NCBI RefSeq assembly: GCF_009932435.1
Contig: NZ_BJOU01000001.1
Location: 620,001-684,000 of the forward strand
Length of the DNA: 64,000 nucleotides
Source of the DNA: Gordonia crocea
GTDB taxonomy: Bacteria; Actinomycetota; Actinomycetes; Mycobacteriales; Mycobacteriaceae
Direction: 5' to 3'
Position numbers and translations under genes: made by a program. Position 1 is the stretch's first letter. Each line of letters opens with the position of its first letter. The notes under the pieces are model-generated. The model worked only from the letters and a program-made list of their open reading frames with translations. It searched no databases and had not been told where the DNA came from. Of the stretch, positions 1 to 10,866 are shown in pieces.

Positions 1-2
1 AG

Positions 3-647
3 AAGCATGTGAAGGCGGTCGCGGCCGCGGGCAACGTGGTCCTCACGCTGATCACCCACCGCCACCACGACCACATCGGTGCGATCGGCGCGCTCTACAA
101 GCGCACCGGCGCTCCGGTACGGGCCAAGCGCGAAGGATTGTGCCGCGACGCGAAGCCCCTCGTCGACCGGGAAGTCATCAAGGCGGCCGGGCTGCGGATC
201 ACCGTGCTCGCGACGCCCGGGCACACCGGGGACTCGGTGAGCTTCCTGGTGGAGTGCGAGGGCAAGCGCGCGATCCTCACCGGGGACACGATCCTCGGCT
301 CGGGCACGACCGTGCTCGACCCCCGCGACGGCGGGCTGCGCGATTACCTCAATTCGGTGAACCGGCTCATCGTCGAGGGCAGCGGGCCGATGGAGTCGGC
401 GACCGCACTTCTGCCCGGGCACGGACCCGACCATCCCGATCTGGTGCCGGTGGCGCGCTTCTACAAGCAGCACCGCGAAGAGCGCATCGACCAGATCCGG
501 GCGGTGCTGGACTCGATGGGGGTCAAGCCCGCCGAGGTCAAACCGATGAAGGTCGTCCGCAAGGTGTATGCCGACGTCGACAAGAAGCTGTGGCCGGCCG
601 CGCGCATGTCGGTCAAGGCGCAGCTGGAGTTCCTGCGCGAGGAGTGA
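3..647 (+). CDS. MBL-fold metallo-hydrolase, 5' end outside window
   Basis: Only the last 214 residues are present and the frame is open to the left edge, so the true start lies upstream; the GTG at 9 is probably an internal Val. The metal-binding motif HRHHDH (about residues 20-25 of the visible part), the later GHT and GDT segments and the GHGPDH segment are typical of the metallo-beta-lactamase fold with a two-metal centre. The substrate cannot be read from the sequence. It is convergent with crp, separated by 6 bases, as Rv3677c is next to crp in M. tuberculosis. Family assignment is firm; function is not. Confidence 0.85.
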   Translation, partial: KHVKAVAAAGNVVLTLITHRHHDHIGAIGALYKRTGAPVRAKREGLCRDAKPLVDREVIKAAGLRITVLATPGHTGDSVSFLVECEGKRAILTGDTILGSGTTVLDPRDGGLRDYLNSVNRLIVEGSGPMESATALLPGHGPDHPDLVPVARFYKQHREERIDQIRAVLDSMGVKPAEVKPMKVVRKVYADVDKKLWPAARMSVKAQLEFLREE

Positions 648-653
648 GTCCGG

Positions 654-1328
654 TCAGCGGGCGCGGCGTGCGAGGCGCTCGGAGTCCGCGATCAGGACGC
701 TCTTGCCCTCCAGGCGCAGCCAGCCGCGCTGGGCGAAGTCGGCCAGCGCCTTGTTGACGGTCTCGCGCGAGGCGCCGACGAGCTGGGCGATCTCTTCCTG
801 GGTGAGGTCGTGGGTCACGCGCAGCGACCCGTTCTCCTGCGTCCCGAAACGCTGGGCGAGCTGCAGCAGCTGCTTGGCGACACGGCCGGGGACGTCGGTG
901 AAGATGAGGTCGGCCAGGTTGTTGTTGGTGCGGCGCAGGCGGCGGGCCAACACGCGCAGCAGCTGCTCGGCGATCTCCGGGCGGTCCTTGATCCAGGCCT
1001 TGAGTGCGTCGCGGTCCATCGAGACCGCCTTCACCTCGGTGACGGTCGTCGCCGACGAGGTGCGGGGTCCGGGGTCGAAGATGGAGAGTTCGCCGAACAT
1101 GTCCGACGGGCCCATGATCGTCAGCAGGTTCTCACGGCCGTCGGGGGAGCGGCGGCCGAGCTTCACCTTGCCCGATTGGATGATGTAGAGCCGGTCGCCG
1201 GGCTCGCCCTCGTGGAAGATCACGTGGCCGCGCGGGAATTCGACGGGTTGCAGCTGCTGAGTCAGCGCCGCGACCGCGCTGGGCTCGACACCCTGGAAAA
1301 TGCCGGCCCGGGCCAGAACCTCGTCCAC
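654..1328 (-). CDS. crp: Crp/Fnr-family cAMP-responsive transcription regulator
   Basis: Encodes 224 residues: an N-terminal cyclic-nucleotide-binding domain ([16 protein letters not shown], then [17 protein letters not shown] as the phosphate-binding cassette) and a C-terminal winged helix-turn-helix ([20 protein letters not shown]). It is very close to M. tuberculosis Crp (Rv3676) throughout. I chose GTG at 1328 because it gives the family length and has AGAGG seven bases upstream; a start at 1385 would add 19 unsupported residues. Crp proteins of this group bind GTGA-N6-TCAC-like DNA. Two such sites occur in this window, at 10877 and 42336. A membrane adenylate cyclase gene lies at 32.8 kb. 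Confidence 0.95.
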   Translation of the reverse strand: MDEVLARAGIFQGVEPSAVAALTQQLQPVEFPRGHVIFHEGEPGDRLYIIQSGKVKLGRRSPDGRENLLTIMGPSDMFGELSIFDPGPRTSSATTVTEVKAVSMDRDALKAWIKDRPEIAEQLLRVLARRLRRTNNNLADLIFTDVPGRVAKQLLQLAQRFGTQENGSLRVTHDLTQEEIAQLVGASRETVNKALADFAQRGWLRLEGKSVLIADSERLARRAR

Positions 1329-1448
1329 AATCAACCTCTCTCCACTTACCTTCTCAACCCTTGGGGGATGTCCCCCATTCATCAAGCCACAAGGCTACTG
1401 GAAAGACGTGGGGAATTGTTGGATGGGTCACGTTTGGCGCGAGCTTTT

Positions 1449-1682
1449 TCAGCTGGCGCGACGCCTGCCCTCGGCGGGCGACTCCACGGTGGTCGGCAGG
1501 ACGGACACCTCGGCGACGCCGGGCGGGTCCGACTCGACGGAGCGGGTGTTGCTCAACATCGAGTCCACTTGGTCGGGGCTGACGGCACTGGAGCCGCGCA
1601 CCGCCAGATTCTCCAACTTCTCCATGGCGAGGGCGACGAGCATCAGACCCAGAGGAAAGAGGATGGCCGCCAGTCCTTGCAT
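1449..1682 (-). CDS. Small single-pass membrane protein
   Basis: A 77-residue protein. Residues 2-22 (start MQGLAAILFPLGLMLV) form one membrane helix, followed by a polar acidic tail. It lies upstream of crp on the same strand, 120 bases away, in the position of the small membrane protein Rv3675 of M. tuberculosis. No catalytic motif is visible and function is unknown. The start is uncertain because no clear ribosome binding site precedes the ATG and the hydrophobic frame continues upstream. Confidence 0.55.
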   Translation of the reverse strand: MQGLAAILFPLGLMLVALAMEKLENLAVRGSSAVSPDQVDSMLSNTRSVESDPPGVAEVSVLPTTVESPAEGRRRAS

Positions 1683-1788
1683 GCCGACCAGTAAACAACA
1701 GTTCGCGTGAACCCTCTAGGAAACGGCGGGGGTCGTCACAGCATCGTTACCGGTGGGGCGGGATGGCCACAGTGGAGTGAGAAGTCAG

Positions 1789-1794
1789 TAACCT
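1789..1794 (+). promoter_or_regulatory. -10 box of leaderless nth promoter
   Basis: TAACCT ends six bases before the GTG at 1801, so transcription would start at or next to the start codon. This matches the TANNNT pattern of actinobacterial leaderless genes. Confidence 0.5.
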
Positions 1795-1800
1795 GGATTG

Positions 1801-2544
1801 GTGGGCAAGTCACGCGAACCCGAAACGCACCTGGCGCTGGTGCGCCGTGCGCGGCGGATCAACCGATCGCTGGCGGTGGCGTTTCCCCACGTCTACTGCG
1901 AGCTGGATTTCACCAATCCGCTCGAGTTGTCGGTGGCGACGATCCTGTCGGCGCAGTGCACCGACGTGCGGGTGAACCAGACGACGCCGGCGTTGTTCGC
2001 CCGGTACCGGACCGCCGCAGACTATGCGGGCGCCAACCGCGCCGAGTTGGAGGAGCTCATCCGCCCGACCGGCTTCTACCGGAACAAGACGAATTCGCTC
2101 ATCGGCCTCGGCCAGGCCCTCGTCGAACGGTTCGACGGGGAAGTGCCGCACACCTTGGCAGAACTGGTCACCCTCCCCGGATTCGGCCGCAAGACGGCCA
2201 ACGTCGTCCTGGGCAACGCGTTCGGCGTCCCAGGCCTCACCGTCGACACCCATTTCGGCCGCCTGGTGCGCCGGTGGGGGCTGACCACCGAGACCGACCC
2301 GGTGAAGGTGGAGCGGGTGATCGGCGAGCTCATCGAGCGCCGGGAGTGGACCGACTACTCGCACCGGGTCATCTTTCACGGCCGCCGGGTGTGTCATGCC
2401 CGCAAACCCGCGTGCGGGGTGTGCATCGTCGCCCGCGACTGCCCGTCCTACGGCGAGGGGCCGGTGGAGAAGGAAGTGGCCGCCAAGCTGGTGAAGGGTC
2501 CGGAGACCGAACACATCCTCGCACTCGCCGGGCTGGCGTCGTGA
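1801..2544 (+). CDS. nth: Endonuclease III (DNA glycosylase/AP lyase)
   Basis: A base-excision repair enzyme that removes oxidised pyrimidines and nicks the abasic site. The 247 residues carry the helix-hairpin-helix [12 protein letters not shown] with the catalytic Lys, the catalytic Asp in VDTHFGRL, and the iron-sulfur cluster ligands C-X6-C-X2-C-X5-C near the C-terminus ([17 protein letters not shown]). I chose GTG 1801 over the adjacent TTG 1798 because a -10 box sits at leaderless spacing. The stop overlaps the GTG of the next gene (GTGA), so the four genes to 5262 are probably one operon. Confidence 0.95.
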   Translation: MGKSREPETHLALVRRARRINRSLAVAFPHVYCELDFTNPLELSVATILSAQCTDVRVNQTTPALFARYRTAADYAGANRAELEELIRPTGFYRNKTNSLIGLGQALVERFDGEVPHTLAELVTLPGFGRKTANVVLGNAFGVPGLTVDTHFGRLVRRWGLTTETDPVKVERVIGELIERREWTDYSHRVIFHGRRVCHARKPACGVCIVARDCPSYGEGPVEKEVAAKLVKGPETEHILALAGLAS

Positions 2545-3224
2545 AGGACACCACCCGGGAGGCGCTGCGCGCGCCGGTCTTCCGGTGGACCATCGTGTTC
2601 GGGGTCGCCGTGATTGCGGTGGTGGTGGCGATCTGGCCGCGGTCGACGGTCCCCGACAATCCGCTGTCCGATCCGAGTGCGTCCCCGCGGCCGCTGCCCT
2701 CCTCGACGCCCGATGCCGCCGAACTCGCCGCGGCGCGCACCCGTGCCGCGCTGGCGCCGTGCCCGACGCCGACCGCGCCGGTCGGACCGCGGTCGGTGCT
2801 GGCCGGGGTCACCGTCACCTGTCTTGCCGACGGCCGGCCGATCGACATCGGTGCGGCAACGGCCGGCAAGCCGCTGATTGTGAACGTGTGGGCGACCTGG
2901 TGCGGTCCGTGCCGCGCGGAGCTGCCGGTGTTCGGCGACTTCGCCGCGCGGCTGGGCGAGCGGGCCACCGTCCTCGCCGTCCACGACGACCAGGGCGCCG
3001 ACGAACTCCTCGCGCTGCGACTGCTGACCGAGATCGACGTCCACCTGCCGACCGTGCTGGACACCACCGGTGCCATGGCTAAGGCGCTGCGGGTGCGCCC
3101 GGTCCTGCCGGCCACGGTGTTCGTGCGCGCCGACGGGACGATCGCCGCCGCGCCGATCCGGCTCTACCGGACCGTCGACGAGTTGGCCGCCGACACACAG
3201 AAATACTTGGGGGTGGCGTCATGA
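2541..3224 (+). CDS. TlpA/ResA-like membrane-anchored thioredoxin
   Basis: A 227-residue protein with an N-terminal membrane anchor (residues about 13-32), a Pro/Ser/Ala-rich linker and an extracytoplasmic thioredoxin domain with active site WATWCGPC. It probably reduces disulfides or maintains cysteines outside the membrane, as TlpA/ResA proteins do. It overlaps nth upstream by GTGA and the Nudix gene downstream by ATGA, matching the Rv3674c-Rv3671c order. The specific partner is unknown. Confidence 0.88.
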   Translation: MKDTTREALRAPVFRWTIVFGVAVIAVVVAIWPRSTVPDNPLSDPSASPRPLPSSTPDAAELAAARTRAALAPCPTPTAPVGPRSVLAGVTVTCLADGRPIDIGAATAGKPLIVNVWATWCGPCRAELPVFGDFAARLGERATVLAVHDDQGADELLALRLLTEIDVHLPTVLDTTGAMAKALRVRPVLPATVFVRADGTIAAAPIRLYRTVDELAADTQKYLGVAS

Positions 3225-4069
3225 GCGGCAACGGACTGCCGACGGGCCATCCGACCGGCCCCCTCGTCGACGAGGCGCAGATCCCGCCGTGGATGCGCAC
3301 CCTCACCGCCGATGTCGACCGGCTCACCGACATCGTCAACAGCCGCGGCGGGGACCGCGCGAAGATGGCGCGGATGATCAAGAACATCCGCAACCGACGG
3401 GCCGCGGCCGTGTTGGTCCTACTCTCCGGCAGCTTCGAGTCCTCCCCGTCGGCGCCCGGCGGCCTCCCCGACGACGCGGAGATCCTGCTCCTCGAGCGCG
3501 CCACCACGCTGCGCCAGCACAGCGGCCAGGTGGCCTTCCCCGGCGGCGCCCACGACGAGGGCGAGCCCTTCCCGGTGCGCACCGCGCTGCGCGAGGCGCA
3601 GGAGGAAACCGGACTCGAGCCCGACGGGGTGCGCGTCTTGGCGAACCTGCCGTCCTTCTCCACCCTGCCCAGCCCGTTCGAAGTCGTCCCCGTCCTGGGC
3701 TACTGGGAGACGCCGAGCCCGGTGCGTGCCGTTGATCCGGGGGAGACCGCGCGGGTGGCCCGGATCCGGGTCGCCGACCTGCTGGACCCGGCCAACCGGT
3801 TCCAGGTCCGGCGCAACTTCATGGGCGGGCGGATCTACCAGGGCCCGGCCTTCCAGGTGGACGGGCTGCTGGTGTGGGGGTTCACCGGCGGGCTCGTCGC
3901 CGCCATCAGCCACGCCAGCGGGTGGGACCTCCCGTGGGACACCGACGACGTGCGGCCCCTCGACGACGCGATCGCCGCGGCGAAATCGGAGCAGGACCAC
4001 GGCCTCCCGCTCGACCTGCCGTTCCCGCCGGATCTCAACGACTTCGACGCCGGTGGTGACCGGCGGTGA
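3221..4069 (+). CDS. Nudix hydrolase, CoA pyrophosphatase type
   Basis: A 282-residue protein. The Nudix box is visible as GGAHDEGE...REAQEETGLE, preceded by the CoA-pyrophosphatase signature LRQHSGQVAFPGG. Such enzymes cleave CoA or related dinucleotide substrates; the exact substrate is inferred from the family. It is translationally coupled to both neighbours (ATGA upstream, GTGA downstream). The N-terminal 60 residues before the domain are charged and not recognised. Confidence 0.88.
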   Translation: MSGNGLPTGHPTGPLVDEAQIPPWMRTLTADVDRLTDIVNSRGGDRAKMARMIKNIRNRRAAAVLVLLSGSFESSPSAPGGLPDDAEILLLERATTLRQHSGQVAFPGGAHDEGEPFPVRTALREAQEETGLEPDGVRVLANLPSFSTLPSPFEVVPVLGYWETPSPVRAVDPGETARVARIRVADLLDPANRFQVRRNFMGGRIYQGPAFQVDGLLVWGFTGGLVAAISHASGWDLPWDTDDVRPLDDAIAAAKSEQDHGLPLDLPFPPDLNDFDAGGDRR

Positions 4070-5262
4070 CCGCCGGGTTGGTCATCGACATCGTCGTCTT
4101 GGTGGTGGTCGTGGTGGCCGCGGTGTCGGGATACCGGCAGGGGATGCTCGCCTCGGCGATGTCGCTGGTCGGTCTGGTCGTCGGCGCGGTGGCCGGCATC
4201 CTCGTCGCCCCGCGCGTCATCTCCGGGATCACCGACCCGCAAGTGCGGATGATCGTCGGGATCGCCGTGCTCGTCGGGTTGGTGGTGATCGGCGAAATCG
4301 CCGGAATGGTCATCGGCCGCTCGTTGCGCGAGCGGCTCCGCTCGACGCCGGTACGCGTGCTCGACAGCATCGTCGGGATGGTGCTGCAGGCATTGGCGGT
4401 GATCGTCGCCGCGTGGCTGCTCGCCACCCCGATCCGGGACTCGTCCTTGTCGGCGGCGGCCGACGCGGTGGAGGATTCGCGGGTGTTGACGACGGTCGGC
4501 GACCTAGCGCCCTCGTGGCTGCGCGGGGTGCCCGACCAGTTCCGCACCCTGCTCAACGAGTCGGGGCTCCCCGATGCGATCGGGCCCTACGGTCGCGCCA
4601 CCATCACCCCGGTCGACCCGCCCAACCCGCAGTTGTCCCGGGTTCCCGCCGTCACGCAGACGCGCGGTTCGGTGGTCAAGATCCGCGGCGAGGCGCCCGC
4701 GTGCCAACGGGCGCTGGAGGGCAGCGGCTTTGTCTTCGCCCCCGAGCGCGTCATGACCAATGCCCACGTGCTGGCCGGGACCACCACGCTGACCGTGCGC
4801 GCCGGTTCGGCCGTCCTGCCGGCCCGCGTCGTGCACTTCGACCCGCGTACCGACGTCGCCGTACTCGACGTCCCCGGCCTCGACGCGCAGCCGCTGCGGT
4901 TCGTCGACCGACCCCTGTCCACCGGCGCCGACGCGATCGGACTGGGCTACCCCGAGGACGGGCCGTTCCGGGCGACGCCGCTGCGGGTCCGCGGCCGGAT
5001 CAACCTCGCCTCGCCCGACATCTACGGCGGCACGCCGAGCCGGCGCGAGGCCTACACCGTGCGCGGACAGATCCTCCCGGGCAACTCCGGCGGACCGCTG
5101 ATCACCCCCGAGGGCGAGGTGGCCGGAATGATCTTCGGCGCCAGCGACAAAGCCTCCGACGAGACGGGCTTCGCACTCACCGCGGCCCAGTTGCGCGACC
5201 ACGTCGCGCGCGGCGGCGACGCCGAGTCCGCCGTCGGCACCGGTTCCTGCGTCGCGAGTTGA
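4066..5262 (+). CDS. marP: Periplasmic membrane-anchored serine protease MarP
   Basis: A 398-residue protein. Residues 1-130 contain four hydrophobic helices (CvpA-like), followed by a trypsin-fold protease domain. The catalytic triad is His234 (NAHVLAGT), Asp263 (TDVAVLDV) and Ser341 (LPGNSGGPL). Cys residues near 210 and 395 flank the domain and could form the stabilising disulfide known for this family. The M. tuberculosis homologue Rv3671c is required for acid resistance and processes cell-wall hydrolases; the same role here is inference. It is the last gene of the nth operon. Confidence 0.93.
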   Translation: MTAGLVIDIVVLVVVVVAAVSGYRQGMLASAMSLVGLVVGAVAGILVAPRVISGITDPQVRMIVGIAVLVGLVVIGEIAGMVIGRSLRERLRSTPVRVLDSIVGMVLQALAVIVAAWLLATPIRDSSLSAAADAVEDSRVLTTVGDLAPSWLRGVPDQFRTLLNESGLPDAIGPYGRATITPVDPPNPQLSRVPAVTQTRGSVVKIRGEAPACQRALEGSGFVFAPERVMTNAHVLAGTTTLTVRAGSAVLPARVVHFDPRTDVAVLDVPGLDAQPLRFVDRPLSTGADAIGLGYPEDGPFRATPLRVRGRINLASPDIYGGTPSRREAYTVRGQILPGNSGGPLITPEGEVAGMIFGASDKASDETGFALTAAQLRDHVARGGDAESAVGTGSCVAS

Positions 5263-5287
5263 GCGGGACGGACCGTCGGGGATCGGG

Positions 5288-6226
5288 TCAGGCGTCGGCA
5301 GCCAACCAGTCGAGCAGGAGCGCGGTGGTCCGCTCCGGCTGCTCCTCGTGGACGAAATGGCCGGCGCCGGGCACGTCGCGGTAGTCGAAGCGAGGGGCCC
5401 ACTCCCGGCTCGCGGTCATCGTCGGCTCGGCGATGTAGGTGTCGTCGCGACCCCGCAGGGCCAGTACCGGCACGCCGACCGGCTTGTCCATCAACTCCAT
5501 GAAGCGCGCCCCGTCCGGGCGGAACTGCGACCGGTAGGCCCAGCGCTGGTACTCCAGCGTGCAGTGGGCGACGCCGGGGATCTGCACCGCCTGGCGGTTG
5601 AGGCCCAGCGCCTCGTCGAAGTCGCGCGACTCCCGCCAGCGCGCGCCGGCGCGTTGGCGGAAGTAGTCGACGAGGAAGGCGCCGTCGTTGCGGGTCAGCG
5701 TCCGCTCGCCGAACCGGGGCAACTGTTTGTAGAGGAAGCCGCCGAGGAAGGCGTCGCGCTGACGGCGGTCGCGCAGAACCGCGGACCGCAGTGCGCGCGG
5801 GTGGGGGGAGGCCAGCACGGCGATCCGCGACACGACGCGGGGGTGCAGCGTGGCGGTTCCCCAGCACACCAATCCGCCGTCGGCGTGGCCGATCAAGGTC
5901 GCGCTGGAGTGGCCCAGGGACCGGATCAGGCCGTTGGTGTCACCGGCCAGGGTCCACCCGTCGTAGCCGCGCGGCGGCTTGTCGGAGTCGCCGTAGCCGC
6001 GCAGGTCGACCGCCACCGCGCGGTAGCCGGCCTGTGCCAGGGCGGTCAGCTGGTGGCGCCACGAGTACCAGAACTCCCCGAAGCCGTGCAGCATGAGCAC
6101 CAGCGGTCGGTCGGCGGGTACGCCGACATCGGATTCCACCGCGTGGAAGCGCAGTCCGTTCGCGCGGACGTCGAGGTGACGCCACGGTCCCTCAAGCCGG
6201 ACGATGGAGGGATCGGGGGGTGCCAC
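5288..6226 (-). CDS. Alpha/beta hydrolase, epoxide-hydrolase type (EphE-like)
   Basis: A 312-residue protein with the HGFGEFWYSWRHQ oxyanion region and the nucleophile elbow GHADGG, where Asp replaces Ser as in epoxide hydrolases and haloalkane dehalogenases. The C-terminal GAGHFVHEEQP supplies the catalytic His. The position matches Rv3670 (ephE). The GTG start at 6226 lies 12 bases after the stop of the upstream holin-like gene on the same strand, so the two are probably cotranscribed. The natural substrate is unknown. Confidence 0.85.
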   Translation of the reverse strand: MAPPDPSIVRLEGPWRHLDVRANGLRFHAVESDVGVPADRPLVLMLHGFGEFWYSWRHQLTALAQAGYRAVAVDLRGYGDSDKPPRGYDGWTLAGDTNGLIRSLGHSSATLIGHADGGLVCWGTATLHPRVVSRIAVLASPHPRALRSAVLRDRRQRDAFLGGFLYKQLPRFGERTLTRNDGAFLVDYFRQRAGARWRESRDFDEALGLNRQAVQIPGVAHCTLEYQRWAYRSQFRPDGARFMELMDKPVGVPVLALRGRDDTYIAEPTMTASREWAPRFDYRDVPGAGHFVHEEQPERTTALLLDWLAADA

Positions 6227-6238
6227 GTCCCTGTGCCG

Positions 6239-6766
6239 TCAGCGGCCGGCGACCGGTGGCAGCTGCGGGTGCTCGCTGCCGATCGGATCCAGCTGTTGCT
6301 GGCCCGGCAAGACGGTCTTGAGCGAGGTGACCGACTCGATCGTCTTACTCGGCGCCCGCATGCGCCGGAACACCACGTAGCCGAGTACGGCCGCGGCGAT
6401 CGTGATGAACAGCAGGAGCAGGAAGACGATGCCGAACGCCGCCCAGGCGGGCAGCCAGATCATCAGCAGCGCGCCGAGGAAGATGAAGAAGAACAGGCTG
6501 GTGTACAGCAGCATCACACCCGCGACCGCGAGCAACCCGGTACCCGCGCCGGCCTTCTTCGCCTCTTGGGTGAGTTCGGCCTTCGCCAGGGCGATCTCGC
6601 CGCGGAACAGGGTCGACACCTGTGAGGTGGCGTCCTTGACGAGGTTGCCGATGGTCGGCTCGCCGTGCGAACCGTTGTTGGCATCCTGCAGCGGGATCGC
6701 CGGAACCGGCCCGGTCGGCCCGGGAGCCGAGTGTGCCGATCGGGTGCGCTGACTTCTGCGGGTCAC
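6239..6766 (-). CDS. Phage-holin superfamily III / DUF1469 membrane protein
   Basis: A 175-residue protein with a polar N-terminus, an amphipathic region (TIGNLVKDATSQVSTLFRGE) and two membrane helices around residues 72-95 and 105-130. This is the actinobacterial DUF1469 pattern (Rv3669 position). The GTG start has GGAGG five bases upstream. The name reflects fold similarity only; nothing here suggests lysis. Confidence 0.8.
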   Translation of the reverse strand: MTRRSQRTRSAHSAPGPTGPVPAIPLQDANNGSHGEPTIGNLVKDATSQVSTLFRGEIALAKAELTQEAKKAGAGTGLLAVAGVMLLYTSLFFFIFLGALLMIWLPAWAAFGIVFLLLLFITIAAAVLGYVVFRRMRAPSKTIESVTSLKTVLPGQQQLDPIGSEHPQLPPVAGR

Positions 6767-6830
6767 GTAGTCCTCCGATGATCGGTGTCCGGGGCCCTAT
6801 GTTGCCATGCTGGGCTCATAGAGTGGAGAC

Positions 6831-8768
<1,938 letters not shown>

Positions 8769-8775
8769 GGGTGTG

Positions 8776-8781
8776 AGCCTA
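8776..8781 (-). promoter_or_regulatory. -10 box of leaderless acs promoter
   Basis: On the minus strand TAGGCT is followed by seven bases and then the acs ATG, so the transcript probably begins at the start codon. Confidence 0.5.
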
Positions 8782-8880
8782 GTCATGTGAGCGGCGATAC
8801 ACATCGGTTGCCGTCGAGATAGGCGCCACACTGCAACGCGGATGCAACGCGCGCAGACCGGGTGGGCTGCGCACCGGCGG

Positions 8881-9688
8881 TTACGGGGCGAAGTGCGCCA
8901 GGGTGATCGAGGGTCGCAGGTTGCGCAGCGGTCGCCAATTCGACGACGCGCGCAGAAGCGGGTTGGCCCACACGCCGCGACCCGTCGGGAGCATGACGTC
9001 GTCGACGCGGGTGATGCCGGTGATGCGTTCGGGGATCCGCGCCGCGGCGTCGACGGTCAGCGAGAAGGGCATCGGCGGCGCCTCGTACCGGTCGGTGAGC
9101 TTGAGGCCGGAGAGCGTTTTGCGGGAGAACCAGCCGGGAATCGAGTCGAACAGCAGTGAGCCGCCGGGGAACCGCGCGGCCAGATCGCCGATCAGTGACC
9201 AGACCTCCTCGGGTTCGAAGTACATGAACAGGCCTTCGGCGATGATCAGCACGGGTTGGGCGTCGGGGACCCAGTCGAACCAGGACCGGTCCAGCGCCGA
9301 CACCGGGCATTCGACGATCTGGTCGTCGGCGGGTAGCAGTTGGCGGCGCACCCCGATGACCGGTTCCAGGTCGACGCTGACCCAGCACCGTCGGGTCGCC
9401 GAGCCGCCAGAAACTGGTCTGCAACCCCTCGCCGAGGTTGACCACCGCGGCGCCCGGGTGGGCGGCGAGGTGGCGGCGCGCGGTGTCGTCGGCGACGAGG
9501 GCGCGCAGCGGGTGCGTCTGGCTGGGTTTGCCGAACTTGTCGTAGTCGTAGTCGATGGTGTCGAAGAGTTCGACGGCGAGCGGGTCGTCGAGGAAGGTGT
9601 CGGGGCGCCGGGCCTCGACCGCCCGGTTGCGCAGGGTCCACAGGGTGGTGGCCGAGACTCCCTGCAGGGTGTTGCCGTCGACTGTCAT
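8881..9688 (-). pseudogene. LCM-type class I SAM methyltransferase, frameshifted
   Basis: The N-terminal part starts at ATG 9688 with GGGAG upstream (MTVDGNTLQGVSATTLWTLR) and runs to NLGEGLQTSFWRLGD. The rest (VDLEPVIGVRRQLLP, AEGLFMYFEPEEV) continues in another frame from about 9384. The break is at about 9385: one extra C or two missing bases between GTG and TGG. The parts join to a protein of about 269 residues with the layout of leucine-carboxyl-methyltransferase-like enzymes: the SAM-binding LGEGLQT, then the GLFMY segment. It is either a real frameshift or a sequencing error. Confidence 0.75.
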
Positions 9689-9756
9689 GGAATGCTCCCA
9701 ACGGAAAGCGGCTGATGAGGCCACCCTAACTTGGATGGGTGTGGGGTGGAAGGTCG

Positions 9757-9762
9757 TACCCT
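9757..9762 (+). promoter_or_regulatory. -10 box of leaderless promoter
   Basis: TACCCT is followed by seven bases and the ATG at 9770, the leaderless spacing seen repeatedly in this window. Confidence 0.45.
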
Positions 9763-9769
9763 GAAGGCC

Positions 9770-10534
9770 ATGTCCGACCATCCGCTGGCCCCGCTGGTCG
9801 AGTTGCCCGGGGTCGCCGCCGCCGCCGATCGGGCGCGCGATGCGGTCGCCGCCGTCCACCGCCACCCGGCCAATCTGCGCGGCTGGCCGTCGACGGCGAT
9901 GGAGGCGTCTTGGCGGGGCGGCCGCTCGTCCGCGGCGATCGACGGCGGCAGCGTCGAACTGCGCCGCGACGGCGATTACGACGATCCACTGCTGGCGGGT
10001 GCGATGCGCGTCGCGCAGGCGCTCGACGGTGACTCGCTGGAGCAGCTGGTCGGCGTGTACCGACGCGCCCCCGCGCAGGCGCTGGCCCGGTTGCACGTGC
10101 TCGCCGCCGCGGATCTTGTCGAGAATCCCGACGATCTGGGCCGGCCGCGCAGCGGACCGGAGGTGTCGGCCCGACTGGACCTCCTCGGCCAGGTGATCAC
10201 CGCGGGCCCCAACGTGCCGGCTCCGATCGTCGCCGCGGTGGTCCACGGCGAGTTGCTCGCCCTCGCCCCGTTCGCCGAGGCCAACGGGATCGTGGCGCGC
10301 GGGGCGTCGCGGTTGGCCTGCGTCGCCACCGGTCTGGACCCGCACAACCTCGGGGTCCCCGAGGTCGGCTGGCTCAAACGCGTCGGCGAGTACCACCGGG
10401 CTGCCTCGCGCTTCGGGGAGGGGACGCCCGACGGCGTGGCCGAGTGGATCCTGCTCTGCTGTGCCGCCTTCGAGGCCGGTGCGGCCGAGGCGGCATCGAT
10501 CGCCGATGCGGCCCGCCCGCGCGCTTCGAAATAG
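9770..10534 (+). CDS. Conserved hypothetical protein with degenerate Fic-like motif
   Basis: A 254-residue, helix-rich soluble protein at the position of Rv3662c, which has no assigned function. The central part PAPIVAAVVHGELLALAPF followed by AEANGIVARGASRL has the outline of a Fic core (HPF-D/E-GNGR-x-x-R), but the catalytic His is replaced by Ala or Leu and GNGR by NGIV. AMPylation activity is therefore not expected. The fold similarity is my inference. It is convergent with the HAD gene, with the Ms1-like RNA locus between them. Confidence 0.7.
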   Translation: MSDHPLAPLVELPGVAAAADRARDAVAAVHRHPANLRGWPSTAMEASWRGGRSSAAIDGGSVELRRDGDYDDPLLAGAMRVAQALDGDSLEQLVGVYRRAPAQALARLHVLAAADLVENPDDLGRPRSGPEVSARLDLLGQVITAGPNVPAPIVAAVVHGELLALAPFAEANGIVARGASRLACVATGLDPHNLGVPEVGWLKRVGEYHRAASRFGEGTPDGVAEWILLCCAAFEAGAAEAASIADAARPRASK

Positions 10535-10581
10535 TCGGGCGGGGCGATCCAACAAAAGCGATCCACCTAAGGCGATCCAAC

Positions 10582-10861
10582 AAAAAGGGTGCAGACAGCG
10601 CTGCGGGCGGCGACTGAATAGTCACCGCCCGCATAGCACGGACCCAAGTTACCAAGCGTGCAAGGTGGGTTGTGGGATCACCTCGGCGAATGTACTGCGG
10701 ACGAGCGTCCTGTCGGCCGTTGCCCGCAATTCGCAGGTGCACAACGCTTCTGCCTCTGTGCGGCGCGCTCCGCGTGGGTGCTTGCCGCCCGTGCTGGGAA
10801 TTCCGGTTGGGAGTTCGGTCCTTCTCTTCCGGCTCGGACTTGGCCTTCCGGTCTTCCGTAC
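10582..10861 (-). ncRNA. Ms1/MTS2823-like small RNA (candidate)
   Basis: The 485-base gap between the Rv3662c-like and Rv3661-like genes is where M. tuberculosis encodes MTS2823, the homologue of M. smegmatis Ms1, an RNA of about 300 nt that binds core RNA polymerase. On the minus strand a consensus-like promoter (TTGATG-17-TAGAAA, 10867-10895) predicts a start near 10861. About 280 bases further lie a long GC hairpin (10603-10632) and then a T5 run (10582-10586). Size, strand and neighbours fit. The identity rests on synteny and signals, not on a covariance match. Confidence 0.7.
10603..10632 (-). terminator. Hairpin near the 3' end of Ms1-like RNA
   Basis: GCGGGCGG pairs with CCGCCCGC, followed inward by one mismatch and four more pairs around a four-base loop. 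On the minus strand a T5 run follows 16 bases later. It could be terminator or part of the closed RNA structure. Confidence 0.5.
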
Positions 10862-10866
10862 CCCCA

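Noticed and set aside
6239..6766. Prophage holin
   Set aside because: DUF1469 proteins are conserved housekeeping neighbours of acs in mycolata, and no phage gene is near.
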